This document shows, piece after piece, positions 25,421 through 36,100 of a DNA stretch of 64,000 nt. The stretch spans positions 174,068 through 238,067 of the forward strand of contig NZ_QXEV01000001.1 in assembly GCF_003550015.1 (NCBI RefSeq), written 5' to 3'. The DNA comes from Anaeroplasma bactoclasticum (lineage in GTDB: Bacteria; Bacillota_I; Bacilli_A; Acholeplasmatales; Anaeroplasmataceae). The notes under the pieces are model-generated. The model was not told the origin of the DNA. It ran no database searches and worked only from the letters and a program-made list of their open reading frames with translations. Both the position numbers and the translations under genes were made by a program. The stretch's first letter is position 1, and the number at the start of each line of letters is the position of its first letter.

Positions 25421-26686
25421 ATCGTCTTCTTTAATTCTTTCTTTTGCAATCGCAAGCATTAATTTAATACGATTTTCTTGATTAACCTTTGTAGCACTAG
25501 GGTCATAATCAATCGCAACAATGTTTGCATCTGGATGTAAGGATTTGATTTTTTTCATTACACCCTTTCCACAAATGTGGTTAGGTAGGCATCCAAATGG
25601 CTGTGCACAAATGATATTTTCATAACCAATTTCTTGTAATTCCATCATTTCTGCAGTTAAAAGCCAACCTTCTCCCATTTTTGTACCATGAGAGATTACA
25701 CCTTCACTCATTTCCTTAGTTTCTTTAAATAGCTTCATTGGAGTGAATTTTGTTCCTTCCATGGAAGCTATCATAATTTTTTCTCTTCTTTGCATAAACC
25801 AAAGCAAGAATTTAGTGATTAATGCTTTCTTTTTCCATCTACCATAGATTTCTGTATCATAAATATTATTCCAGAAGCAGTATAGCATAAATCCATAAAG
25901 ACCTGGAACCATGGCTTCTGCATCTTGGCTTACTAAGAAATCCTCTAGGTGATTATTACCTAATGCAGCATATTTAATATAGATTTCACCAACAATACCA
26001 ACCTTAGGCTTTTTGTGGGATAAATCTAAATCCAGATTGTCATAGGATTTTGAAATAGCATAGCAGTTTTTCTTTTGAGCCTTATAGGATGTACCCTTAC
26101 CATTTGCAAATTGATTAGATAATTCTTTTACCCATTTTTCTGTTAGAGCCATTGTGGCTCCTTTTTCTTTTTCATATGTTCTACATTTATTATTTAAATA
26201 CATGATTAAATCGCCATAAGTAAGAGCCGCAGCAAGCTTAAATATAAGCTTTGGTGTGTACTTAAAGCCTGAATCCTTTTCTAGATTACTCATATTTAAG
26301 GATACAACAGGAATATATCCATAGCCTGCTTTAATTAAAGCTTTTCTTAATAAATGTAGGTAATTGGATGCTCTACATCCACCACCAGTTTGAGTGATTA
26401 AGCATACAACCTTATCTAAATCGTCTCTATGATTTAGATTATCAATAAATTGACCAATAACCAAAAGTGCAGGATAACATGTATCATTATGCACATACTT
26501 TAATCCTTCACTAACAACATCAGGACCTTCATTTCTCATAATTTCAACCTTATAGCCAGACTGAAGAAGAACCTGTTCAAATAAGGACATGTGAATAGGA
26601 AGCATGTTAGGAATTAGAATAGTATGGGTTTTGACCATGGATTCCTTGAACTTTGGATATTCAATTTCTTTTTCTTCCATATCCAT
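25406..26686 (-). CDS. 2-hydroxyacyl-CoA dehydratase-like subunit (HgdB-related)
   Basis: A 426-residue protein related to the dehydratase component of 2-hydroxyacyl-CoA dehydratases and to the C-terminal third of the large fused activases found in Clostridia. Motifs include NDTCYPALLVIGQFI, TQTGGGCRASNYLHLLRKAL and AQPFGCLPNHICGKGV; the conserved Cys residues probably hold an Fe-S cluster. Its ATG lies inside the stop of the upstream gene (TAATG), so translation is coupled. The two proteins together are about the length of the fused form. Physiological substrate is unknown. Confidence 0.8.
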   Translation of the reverse strand: MDMEEKEIEYPKFKESMVKTHTILIPNMLPIHMSLFEQVLLQSGYKVEIMRNEGPDVVSEGLKYVHNDTCYPALLVIGQFIDNLNHRDDLDKVVCLITQTGGGCRASNYLHLLRKALIKAGYGYIPVVSLNMSNLEKDSGFKYTPKLIFKLAAALTYGDLIMYLNNKCRTYEKEKGATMALTEKWVKELSNQFANGKGTSYKAQKKNCYAISKSYDNLDLDLSHKKPKVGIVGEIYIKYAALGNNHLEDFLVSQDAEAMVPGLYGFMLYCFWNNIYDTEIYGRWKKKALITKFLLWFMQRREKIMIASMEGTKFTPMKLFKETKEMSEGVISHGTKMGEGWLLTAEMMELQEIGYENIICAQPFGCLPNHICGKGVMKKIKSLHPDANIVAIDYDPSATKVNQENRIKLMLAIAKERIKEDDKAEL

Positions 26687-29610
26687 TACTTTTTCATCCT
26701 TTCTTGCTTTAAAGCTTCAAATAAGCTTCTTAGTCTAATTTTTACTGCACCAAGGTTTGTAATTTCATCAATTTTAATTTGTGTATAAATCTTACCCTTT
26801 GCTTCAAGTATTGCCTTACATTCATCCGTTGTAACTGCATCAACACCACAGCCAAAGGATACAAGCTGAACTAAATTCATATCATCCTCGTGTGTGCAGT
26901 ATTTAGCTGCAGAATATAATCTAGAATGGTAAGTCCATTGATTTAATACACCAACTTTAAATTTCTTAGTTAAGTGAGAAATAGATTCTTCACTAACAAC
27001 ATAAGCACCCATTCCACTAATTAGCTTATCAATACCATGATTTACTTGCGGATCTTGGTGATATGGTCTACCTGCAAGTACTATAATTTCAGCCCCCTTT
27101 TCTCTAGCTTCTTTAATATATTCATCCGCTAGCGAACGGATATTTGCTAAATAAGTATTATATGCATCATATGCTTTATTTGTTGCATCATTTATTTCTT
27201 TTTTAGATATTTTTAATTTTTTAAAATACTTATCTAAAATAAGCTTCATTTTTACCTTAAACATTTCTTTATCATCTAAGGCAATGAAATCATCTATAAA
27301 TGTAACATCTTTAATTTTACCTACATTATTTTCAATGTTTTGTGGGTAATATGCAACAATTGGACAGTTGTAATGATTATCTCCTAATCCTTCATCAATG
27401 TTATAGGATTGACAAGGATAGAAGATAGTTTTATTTCCTTCATCAATTAATTTTTCAATATGACCATGAACAAGCTTTGCAGGATAGCATACAGTATCGG
27501 ATGGAATTGTATGCTGTCCTTTAGAATATAGCTTTTCATTTGAGAATCCTGAATTAACTACTTCAAAATCTAATTCAGTAAAGAATGTATGGAAGAAAGG
27601 TAATAGCTCATACATATTTAATACTAAAGGAATAGCTATTTTACCTCTTTTGGCATTTTCCTTTGGTTTTAAGCTAGATAATACCTCTCTATTATATTCA
27701 TAAATGTTTTTGCCCTTAAAGGAAGCTTTTATTCCAAGAGGCTTTTCACATTTATTACCAGATACAAATTTATTTGGATTATTCGCAAAAGTATTAATTG
27801 TTAATAAGCAGTGATTATTACATCCTTGGCATTGTAGGTTTCTAACGTCATGCTTGAAGGATAATAATTCCTCATGAGTAATAGTAGTAGTATTTCTGAT
27901 ATTTAAGGATTTTGCATATAATGCAGCACCATAGGCTCCCATTAATCCGGCAATATTAGGACATACAACCTCTAAATCTAATTCTCTTTCAAATGCTCTT
28001 AATACAGCTTTATTTAAGAATGTACCACCCTGTACTACAATATGCTCTCCTAAGGATTCCTTATTTGTAGCACGAATAACCTTATATAAGGCATTCTTTA
28101 CAACAGAAATAGATAAGCCTGCAGAAATATTATCGATGGTTGCACCATCCTTTTGTGCTTGCTTAACAGAAGAATTCATAAATACAGTACATCTAGAGCC
28201 TAAGTCTACTGGCTTTTTCGCCATAAGGCCTAGCTTTGCAAAATCAGAAATATTATATCCTAGCGCGTTTGCGAAGGTTTGTAAGAAAGAACCACAGCCA
28301 GAAGAACAAGCTTCATTTAAGAAAATGTTTGAAATTGTATTATGCTCAATTTTAAAGCATTTAATGTCTTGTCCACCTATATCAATAATAAAATCAACAT
28401 TTGGCATGAACTTTTTAGCTGCCATATAGTGAGCCATAGTTTCAACTAAGCCACCATCAAGCTTGAAGGCATTTTTAGCTAAATCCTCACCATATCCTGT
28501 TGATGCACTAGCTGCAATTTTCATATTTGGATACTTCTCATAAAGAGAAGTAAAAATATCTTTAATTACGGATACTGGGTTACCTTTATTTGGTTGGTAG
28601 GATTCAAAGCGAATGTTTCCATCTTCATCAATTAAAACGAATTTTAATGTAGTAGAGCCTGAGTCAATACCTAAATATAATTTACCAGTATAGTTATCTA
28701 AAGGAAGAGTTTCTACTCTATCCTTATCATGTCTTTTAATAAATTCATCATACTCCTCTTGGCTTGCAAAAAGAGGTGAATTATATGCATAAGTTGCCTT
28801 ATTGGAAAATTCTACTAAATTTTTAAGTGCTACATCAACCTTAATAGCTTCCTTAGCACAGAATGCTGCACCTAAGGATACGTAATATAGTGAGTTTTCT
28901 GGACAAATTCCAGTTGTATTTAATGTTTTATCGAATGCTTCTTTAAGCTCGGATAAGAAGGTTAGGGGTCCACCTAAATATGCAACCTTACCTTCAATTT
29001 CTCTTCCTTGGGCTAAACCACCAATTGTTTGGTTAACTACTGCATAGAAGATTGATGCAGCAATATCGGATTTCGATGCACCCTGGTTTAGAAGTGGTTG
29101 AATATCGGATTTAGCGAATACTCCACAGCGAGATGCAATAGAATACAGCTTTTGGTGATTCATGGCTAAACCATTGATTTCTGTGATATCTACATTTAAT
29201 AATGTAGCCATTTGATCAATGAATGCACCAGTACCACCAGCACAAGAACCATTCATTCTAACTTCCATACCATCTGTTAAGAATAATATTTTAGCGTCCT
29301 CTCCACCAAGCTCAATGATACAATCTGTACCTGGAATTAGCTTATTGGCTGCAATTCTTGTTGCGTAAACCTCTTGAACAAAAGGAATATGTGCACCCTC
29401 TGCCATACCCATACCGGCAGAACCAGATATCGCAAGCATAACCTCTTCCCCAATGATATTTTTATCCTTAAGCTCGGTTAATTTTTCTATGATGTTATCC
29501 TTAATATGGGAGTAATGTCTTTTATAGTCTTTATAAATGATGTTGTCATTCTCATCAAGTACGACGCACTTAATGGTTGTAGAACCAACATCTAAGCCTA
29601 GTCTTAGCAT
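26686..29610 (-). CDS. acyl-CoA dehydratase activase-like ATPase (duplicated BadF/BadG domains, DUF2229)
   Basis: A 974-residue protein. Two ASKHA ATPase domains (1-~255 and ~305-580) of the BadF/BadG/BcrA/BcrD family are followed by a DUF2229 region from ~650. Domain 1 has GLDVGSTTIK, GSCAGGTGAF and SRCGVFAKSD; domain 2 has GIDSGSTTLKF, EACSSGCGSF and SRCTVFMNSS. The two Cys in each domain match those that bind the bridging 4Fe-4S in HgdC. The family uses ATP to drive low-potential electron transfer to a dehydratase. ATG 29610 is chosen over TTG 29628 because the SD GGAGG lies between them. Confidence 0.82.
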   Translation of the reverse strand: MLRLGLDVGSTTIKCVVLDENDNIIYKDYKRHYSHIKDNIIEKLTELKDKNIIGEEVMLAISGSAGMGMAEGAHIPFVQEVYATRIAANKLIPGTDCIIELGGEDAKILFLTDGMEVRMNGSCAGGTGAFIDQMATLLNVDITEINGLAMNHQKLYSIASRCGVFAKSDIQPLLNQGASKSDIAASIFYAVVNQTIGGLAQGREIEGKVAYLGGPLTFLSELKEAFDKTLNTTGICPENSLYYVSLGAAFCAKEAIKVDVALKNLVEFSNKATYAYNSPLFASQEEYDEFIKRHDKDRVETLPLDNYTGKLYLGIDSGSTTLKFVLIDEDGNIRFESYQPNKGNPVSVIKDIFTSLYEKYPNMKIAASASTGYGEDLAKNAFKLDGGLVETMAHYMAAKKFMPNVDFIIDIGGQDIKCFKIEHNTISNIFLNEACSSGCGSFLQTFANALGYNISDFAKLGLMAKKPVDLGSRCTVFMNSSVKQAQKDGATIDNISAGLSISVVKNALYKVIRATNKESLGEHIVVQGGTFLNKAVLRAFERELDLEVVCPNIAGLMGAYGAALYAKSLNIRNTTTITHEELLSFKHDVRNLQCQGCNNHCLLTINTFANNPNKFVSGNKCEKPLGIKASFKGKNIYEYNREVLSSLKPKENAKRGKIAIPLVLNMYELLPFFHTFFTELDFEVVNSGFSNEKLYSKGQHTIPSDTVCYPAKLVHGHIEKLIDEGNKTIFYPCQSYNIDEGLGDNHYNCPIVAYYPQNIENNVGKIKDVTFIDDFIALDDKEMFKVKMKLILDKYFKKLKISKKEINDATNKAYDAYNTYLANIRSLADEYIKEAREKGAEIIVLAGRPYHQDPQVNHGIDKLISGMGAYVVSEESISHLTKKFKVGVLNQWTYHSRLYSAAKYCTHEDDMNLVQLVSFGCGVDAVTTDECKAILEAKGKIYTQIKIDEITNLGAVKIRLRSLFEALKQERMKK

Positions 29611-29642
29611 GGATTTAGCCTCCTTCAAAACATAATAATATA

Positions 29643-29671
29643 ATTATATTATCCCCCCATATAAAAGTCAA
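29643..29671 (-). promoter_or_regulatory. strong promoter of the activase operon
   Basis: Minus strand: TTGACT (29666-29671), a 17-base spacer containing six G, and TATAAT (29643-29648), 33 bases before the ATG. Confidence 0.75.
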
Positions 29672-29724
29672 TTTGAAACCAAAATATGTAACATTTTGAT
29701 TGAAATTTCAAACTTAATTTTTCG

Positions 29725-29753
29725 TTGTATATTCTACCCTTTTAGGGTATAAT
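29725..29753 (+). promoter_or_regulatory. promoter with palindrome over the -10
   Basis: TTGTAT (29725-29730), 17 bases, TATAAT (29748-29753). A perfect inverted repeat TACCCT-TTT-AGGGTA at 29735-29749 overlaps the first two bases of the -10, a placement suited to a repressor. Confidence 0.55.
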
Positions 29754-29808
29754 ATGATAGTATATACAAGTATTCATACTTGAAATTATAGAGTTGAGGT
29801 ATTTTAAA

Positions 29809-31428
29809 ATGAAAAAAATTACTGGATTATTATCAATAATCTTTGCCTTTATTTTCACAATTGTACTAGCATCTTGTAGTAGTACATCAGGAGTAGAGGT
29901 AGAAAAAAATGTTACTGCAACAACATCTTCAATTACATTTGAGTTGACTTTTGCACGTAATGAAAACTTAGAAAATAAAACAGCCTCTCCATATATTAAG
30001 GCATTTAATTATGATGAGACAAAAGAAGATAATATTGGAACATATGTTTCTAAGCAGGATTGTACATTTAGTGGTGTTTATACATCATCTACTGTTACAT
30101 TTACATCCTTAACTAAGGGAGCTAAATATGTTTTCCGTTTCTATGTAACTTATAATCAGTCAGATGAATTAATCGCTACATGGGTTGAATCTACATTAAG
30201 CGATAACAAAAAGGAAATTAAGACTGTTGATGATTTCTTAGCAATGAAGGATGACCGTGATGGTGAATATACATTGATGAATGATATTGATTTTAGTGGT
30301 GAAAAGCTAACGGGCTTATTTAATTCATCTTCACAATCATTCACTGGTGTATTCAATGGTAATGGCTATACAATTAGCAATTTCTTATTTGAATCTTCTG
30401 ATAATGGTATCTTTGGTTATACAAAGGATGCTTTAATTAAGAATGTTAAGATTGTTGGTACTGATGAAGAATATTTATTAAACAATCTTGATGAGGAAGG
30501 AAATCCATTAGAATTAGTTAATGGTAATTTCGGTAGCAGAAGTGATGCAAATATTGGTACTTTAGTTGGAAATGCTGAAAATACAGAATTTGTTGATGTT
30601 ACTATCGATAATGTTAATTTATCCTTAAAGGGAAACAACAAGGCTACATTAAAGGTTGGTGGAGTTGTTGGTTTAGCATTAAATTGTTCATTTACAAATG
30701 TTAAGGCAACAAATATTTCTATAACTTCAGAAAAGCTATGTACAAATGTATACGTTGGACTATTTGCAGGAGCTATTAATGGTGATGCATTAGAAACAGA
30801 CAATGGTACTTATACAGCAAAGAATACATCTGCAAGTGGTGAAATTAAGGCTACATTATCTTATGGTTCTTATGAAGGTAATGCATATATCGGTGGATAT
30901 GCTGGAGATTTAGGCTCAAGTGGACTTGTTTCTGAATCTTATACTGATGCAGATATCACATTATATAGAGATCCTAAGACTTCTAACTCTAATAAGTTTA
31001 GCTTAGTAGTTGGTGGTTTCGCTGCTGGTAACCTTGGTGGTAGTATGTGGGTTGATGGCTGTGTTGCAGCTGCTGATATTAAGGTTGTTGCAGGATCTGA
31101 TTCAACTACTTTAGAAGATGCAGCTTTAAGCAAGCTTTGTACAAAGACATCTTACTTTGGTGGATTTGTTGGTGTAATTAATAAGCATATCAACAGAATT
31201 GAGAATTCTTGTTATGTAAAGAAGTCAGCTGGTTTAAATGTTTATGCACTTGAATCTGAAACTGATGAGGAAAGCAATGTTAAGACATTAATCGTTAAGA
31301 ATAATGTTTATGCTAATAAGCAGTATGATGCTATTTTAACAAACCTTGTATGTGCAAATGATGATGCATTTGATACATCTGTACTTGCAAGCGAGGTTAG
31401 CGCAGTAGTAGCAAAATATTTAGCATAA
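29809..31428 (+). CDS. secreted lipoprotein with GLUG-like repeats
   Basis: A 539-residue lipoprotein. MKKITGLLSIIFAFIFTIVLASC is a lipoprotein signal with lipobox LASC, so Cys near residue 23 would be lipidated on the outer face of the membrane. Repeated GLUG-type beta-helix motifs are visible: FNGNGYTISNFLF, IFGYTKDALIKNVKIVG, VGNAENTEFVDVTI and later VGGFAAGNLGG. The family is common in surface proteins and adhesins of gut Firmicutes. ATG 29809 is favoured over 29794 because GAGGT lies ten bases upstream and the signal peptide then begins MKK. Confidence 0.75.
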   Translation: MKKITGLLSIIFAFIFTIVLASCSSTSGVEVEKNVTATTSSITFELTFARNENLENKTASPYIKAFNYDETKEDNIGTYVSKQDCTFSGVYTSSTVTFTSLTKGAKYVFRFYVTYNQSDELIATWVESTLSDNKKEIKTVDDFLAMKDDRDGEYTLMNDIDFSGEKLTGLFNSSSQSFTGVFNGNGYTISNFLFESSDNGIFGYTKDALIKNVKIVGTDEEYLLNNLDEEGNPLELVNGNFGSRSDANIGTLVGNAENTEFVDVTIDNVNLSLKGNNKATLKVGGVVGLALNCSFTNVKATNISITSEKLCTNVYVGLFAGAINGDALETDNGTYTAKNTSASGEIKATLSYGSYEGNAYIGGYAGDLGSSGLVSESYTDADITLYRDPKTSNSNKFSLVVGGFAAGNLGGSMWVDGCVAAADIKVVAGSDSTTLEDAALSKLCTKTSYFGGFVGVINKHINRIENSCYVKKSAGLNVYALESETDEESNVKTLIVKNNVYANKQYDAILTNLVCANDDAFDTSVLASEVSAVVAKYLA

Positions 31429-31431
31429 TTT

Positions 31432-31459
31432 GGAAAATAGAGGCATGTCCTCTTTTTCC
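31432..31459 (+). terminator. terminator of the lipoprotein gene
   Basis: GGAAAA-T-AGAGG (31432-31443) pairs with CCTCT-TTTTCC (31449-31459) with a one-base bulge; the U-rich arm doubles as the U tract. Confidence 0.6.
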
Positions 31460-31478
31460 GCTATAAAGGAGTATTTAT

Positions 31479-32807
31479 ATGGGATTAGTTATTTACAATT
31501 CTCTTACCAATAAAATGGAAGAGTTTAAACCTATAAAAGATGGCAAGGTAAATATGTATGTTTGTGGCCCTACCGTATATGGATTTATTCATATTGGTAA
31601 TGCAAGACCTGTAATCTTTTATGATATGTTAAGAAGTTATTTGGAATATAGTGGTTATGATGTAACTTATGCATCAAACATCACAGATGTTGATGATAAG
31701 ATTATCAATAAGGCAATTGAGGGAAATACAACAGAAAAAGAAGTTGCAGCTATGTTTGAGGCTGCATACTGGGATTCTGTTTCTATGGTTGGGTCTAAAA
31801 AGCCAAATTTAATTCCTCACGCAACAGAATATATTAATGAAATGATTGAAATGATCCAAGGCTTAATCGATAAGGGCTATGCCTATAATGTTGATGGTGA
31901 TGTATTCTTTAGAGTATCTAAGATTAAAGATTATGGATGCTTATCTAACCAGCAGGTTGAAGAATTAAATAGTGGTGCTCGTATTAGTGTTGATGATAAA
32001 AAGGAAAGCCCACTTGATTTCGCATTATGGAAGAAAACAGATGTTGGTATTAAATGGGATTCTCCATTTGGTAGTGGTAGACCTGGTTGGCATACAGAGT
32101 GTGTTGTAATGAACCATAAGCTATTTGGTGATGTAATTGATATTCATGGTGGAGGAATGGATTTAAAATTCCCACATCACGAAAATGAAATCGCTCAGGC
32201 TGAGGCTGCCTATGGCACTCATTTAGCTAAATACTGGATTCATGTTGGTAGACTAGATTTAAATGGCGTTAAAATGTCTAAATCCTTAGGTAATGTTATT
32301 TATGTTAAGGATATTGATACAACTCATGATGGTATGGTATTAAGATGCTTAATCTTATTCTCTCCATATCGCCAAATGATTCCTTATTCTATGGATTTAT
32401 TCAATCAGTATTCCAAAGAATATGATAAGTGGGTTAGAGCCTATAAACAAAGCTTATATGAATTACAGTATAGAAATATTGAAACAGATAAAATGGATGA
32501 TAATGATCTTACTGAATTTAAGAAGTATATGGATGATGACTTCAATGTTCAAAATGTATTAACATTAATCAATAATATTGTTAAGGCAATGAATACATCC
32601 TTAAGAGCTAAGGAATATGAAACTCTTGCTGTTAAGACAAATACATTTAAAAAGATTTTAGACGTATTACGTATCAATTTATTTGTAGATAAAATGACAG
32701 AAGAAGAGCTTAGTGTTTATAAGGATTGGCAAGAGGCTAGAATTAATAAAGACTTTGAAAAGGCAGATATTGCCAGAGCAAAGCTTGTTGAATGGAAGAT
32801 TGTATAA
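31479..32807 (+). CDS. cysS: cysteinyl-tRNA synthetase
   Basis: A 442-residue class I synthetase. CGPTVYGFIHIGNARP holds the HIGH motif, GVKMSKSLGN is the KMSKS loop, and zinc ligands are seen in GWHTECVV and HHENEIAQ. The C-terminus is slightly shorter than many homologues but complete. AAAGGAG precedes the ATG. The next gene, mrnC, starts one base after the stop; the cysS-mrnC pair is a standard Firmicutes arrangement. Confidence 0.95.
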   Translation: MGLVIYNSLTNKMEEFKPIKDGKVNMYVCGPTVYGFIHIGNARPVIFYDMLRSYLEYSGYDVTYASNITDVDDKIINKAIEGNTTEKEVAAMFEAAYWDSVSMVGSKKPNLIPHATEYINEMIEMIQGLIDKGYAYNVDGDVFFRVSKIKDYGCLSNQQVEELNSGARISVDDKKESPLDFALWKKTDVGIKWDSPFGSGRPGWHTECVVMNHKLFGDVIDIHGGGMDLKFPHHENEIAQAEAAYGTHLAKYWIHVGRLDLNGVKMSKSLGNVIYVKDIDTTHDGMVLRCLILFSPYRQMIPYSMDLFNQYSKEYDKWVRAYKQSLYELQYRNIETDKMDDNDLTEFKKYMDDDFNVQNVLTLINNIVKAMNTSLRAKEYETLAVKTNTFKKILDVLRINLFVDKMTEEELSVYKDWQEARINKDFEKADIARAKLVEWKIV

Positions 32808-32808
32808 A

Positions 32809-33192
32809 ATGGATTATAAGCAGCTAAATGGGCTTACCTTAGCTTATATGGGAGATGCAGTTTATGAAATATATATTCGTAAATATGTAATTTCCTTAGG
32901 CTATAGTAAGGTTAATGAACTTCATAAAAGAGTAATTAAGTTTACAAGTGGTAATGCCCAAGCTGTGCTTATGCATTCCCTCTTGGAAGAGAATTTACTT
33001 ACTGAAGAGGAAATCAATATATTTAAAAGGGGTAGGAATTCACATGTTCATACCCAAAGAAAAAATATGAATATCCAAGATTATATGGATGCTACAGGAT
33101 TTGAAGCGGTTATTGGATACTTATATTTAATGGAAAATATTTCTCGTATTGAAGAGATTGTAGAATATGCAGTGAAGAAGGGAGGCGCTTAA
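32809..33192 (+). CDS. mrnC: Mini-ribonuclease III
   Basis: A 127-residue RNase III catalytic domain without the double-stranded RNA-binding domain. It matures 23S rRNA ends in Bacillus. LAYMGDAVYEIYIRKYV is the conserved RNase III signature and FKRGRNSHVHTQRKN is typical of MrnC. Start ATG 32809 is one base after the cysS stop; an ATG inside cysS at 32713 is in frame but would add residues foreign to the family. Confidence 0.92.
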   Translation: MDYKQLNGLTLAYMGDAVYEIYIRKYVISLGYSKVNELHKRVIKFTSGNAQAVLMHSLLEENLLTEEEINIFKRGRNSHVHTQRKNMNIQDYMDATGFEAVIGYLYLMENISRIEEIVEYAVKKGGA

Positions 33193-33193
33193 T

Positions 33194-36100
33194 TTGAAAA
33201 ATCCTAATTTAGACGAATTAAGTGAAGAAGAACTTAAGGAATACTTAGCGAAAAATTCCGAAGAAGATCTTCGTGCCGATATGGATGGTGGAGTAGCAGT
33301 TGAGGAGGAAGAAAAGGTTCAAGTAGCTGAAGAAATTGAGCTTCCTGCTCCAAAGAAAAGAAAAAAGCTTGCTACAAAAGAAGAAAAAGAAAAGAAAAAA
33401 GCTGAAAAGCTTAGAGAAAAGCAAATCAGAAAAAGAAGAAGAGAATTACGTAAGAATCCTTCTACTTTAGTAAGATATAAAATTGATCCTGCAATTGGTT
33501 TAACAGATGAAATTGCAGAACAACGTATGATTGATGAGCTTTCTAATAGAACAAAAGCAAAATCCAATCGTTCTGTTTTCAGAATCATCATGCATAACCT
33601 ATTTACCTTCTTCAATATTTTAATCTTTGCGATTGCAGGATGCTTAATTGCAGTTGGTGCACCAGTTAATGACTTTGTATTCTTAGTAATGGTTTCTTGT
33701 AATATTATTATTGGTATTATTCAAGAAATTAACGCAAAGAATATGATTGATAAGCTATCCTTAATGAACGCTCCTACAGCCTTTGTAAGAAGAAGTGGTG
33801 TTGTTCATGAAATTGCGATTGAGGATGTTGTACTTGATGACTGCCTATTACTTGAAAATGGTAGACAGATTTGTGCAGACTCTATTGTACTTGATGGTGC
33901 AATTGAGGTTAATGAATCCTTACTTACTGGTGAATCTGATGCAATTTTAAAGAAACCAGGAGATCAATTATTCTCTGGTTCTTATGTAGTATCTGGAAAG
34001 TGTTCAGCAAGAGTAGATAAAATTGGTAAGGAAAATTATATTGAAAAGCTTGCAAGTCAAGCTAAGCAATATAAAGCTCCAAAATCAGATTTATATGGCT
34101 CTTTAAATAAAATCATTAAGTTTATGGCCTTCCCAGTTGTTATTTGTGGTGCATTATTATTCTATAGAATGTACTTCAATGTGACTTCGGTTGATCCAGA
34201 TCATTTAAAAACTTCCGTAAGAGCAACCGCTGGTGCGATGATTGGTATGATTCCATCTGGATTATTCTTAATGTCAACTATCGCATTATATATAGGTGTA
34301 ATTAAATTAGGCCAAAGAAACGTATTAGTTCAAGACGTTTACTGCGTTGAAATGCTAGCACGTGTAAACTGTATTTGTTTGGATAAAACAGGTACCATTA
34401 CTGATGGTACAATGGTAGTTAAGAATGTTATTGATTATAATAATGTTCATGGACTTGCAACTAGAAATATCGTTTCTGCAATGCTAAATGCATTACAAGA
34501 TAGAAACCTAACAAGTCAAGCATTAAAGGAGAAATTTGGATTAGGTAAAAGAATTAAACATACCGCAACTATTCCATTCTCCTCTTCTAGAAAATATCAA
34601 GCAGTTACCTTTGATAAATATGGTACATTCGTGCTTGGTGCTCCAGAATTCGTTTTAAAGAATGACTTTAAACGAGTTGAAAAGGATGTTAATAAATATG
34701 CAGCCTTAGGATACCGTGTATTATGCTTAGCACATAAAGAAGGCACAATTACTGGTACAGAATTACCTGAAGGTCCAATTGAAATATTATCTATGATTTT
34801 AATTGAGGATAATATTCGTCCAGATGCAATTAATACAATTAGGTATTTTAAAGAATCTGGAGTTGAGGTTAGAGTTATTTCTGGTGATAACCCTATTACT
34901 GTTTCTAAGATTGCAGCAAGAGCTGGAGTAGAGGGTGCTGAAAGATTCGTATCCTTAGATGGAAAGAGTGAATCTGATGTTATTAACGAAGTCAGAAAGG
35001 GTACAACCGTATTTGGACGTGTATCCCCAGAACAAAAGAAGCTTATTATTAAAACATTAAAGGATTTAGGTAGAACTGTTGCTATGACAGGTGATGGTGT
35101 TAACGATATCCTAGCCTTAAAGGAAGCAGATTGCTCTATCGCTGTTGCATCTGGTTCTCAGGCAGTAAGAAGCTGTTCTCACTTAGTATTATTAGATTCT
35201 AATTTTGATTCCATGCCAAGTGTTGTATCTGAAGGTAGAAGAGTTATTAATAATGTTGCGAAGGTTGCAGCCTTATTCTTAACAAAAACAATCTTCTCTT
35301 TATTCCTAGCCATTGAAGCATGTATCGTTGGAGAATACCCAATTACTACATCTCAGCTAATTATTATTGAAGCATTCGCTATTGGTATTCCATCATTAGT
35401 ATTAGTTAATGAACCAAATAATAGACCGGTTAAGGGTAGATTCCTTGCTAATGTCATTAGGGAATCCCTACCAGGCGCATTAGTAATATTAATTATGTCT
35501 GCAGTTGTATTTGGCCTATCTACAGAATTAGGCTTAGATAAGGTATCCCTATCTACAATTATTGTAATTGCAGCTACTCATACATGTATGATGGTATTAT
35601 TTAAAGTTTGTAGACCATTTACTACAATTCATAAGCTACTTTGTGGCTTCTGCTATACAATGTTTATTATCATTATTACACTACTTCCAAAATTCTTGGA
35701 ATTAAAGCCAGTCGCAAGCTTTGCGGTTTATGAATCTAATTCGATAGAGCAAAAATATATTAAGAACTATAAAGAAATTACTATTTCTACAGAAAATTCA
35801 TATGTCATTGATGGGAAGATAGTATCTTTACAAACTACAGGTAAGGGCTGGACAATTTCAGCAACAGAAAAGGATGGAAAGTATTATTATCAAATTAATG
35901 ACAATGATACAAAGATTGATTCTTATATTTTAACTAAGGAAATCAATATTCCAACATTAAGCTATTCTAATAAGGGTGATGTTTATGTTGGAGGATATTC
36001 TATTTATAATGGTATTGAATATTCTGAGGATTTAAAGCTTACTGTAGATAATTATGGTAATTTAAAAGCTAATGATAAGTATATTAAGATTGTTTTAACA

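Noticed and set aside
32713..32808. Upstream in-frame ATG extension of mrnC inside cysS
   Set aside because: The added 32 residues are out-of-frame cysS sequence; family members start at the ATG after the cysS stop.
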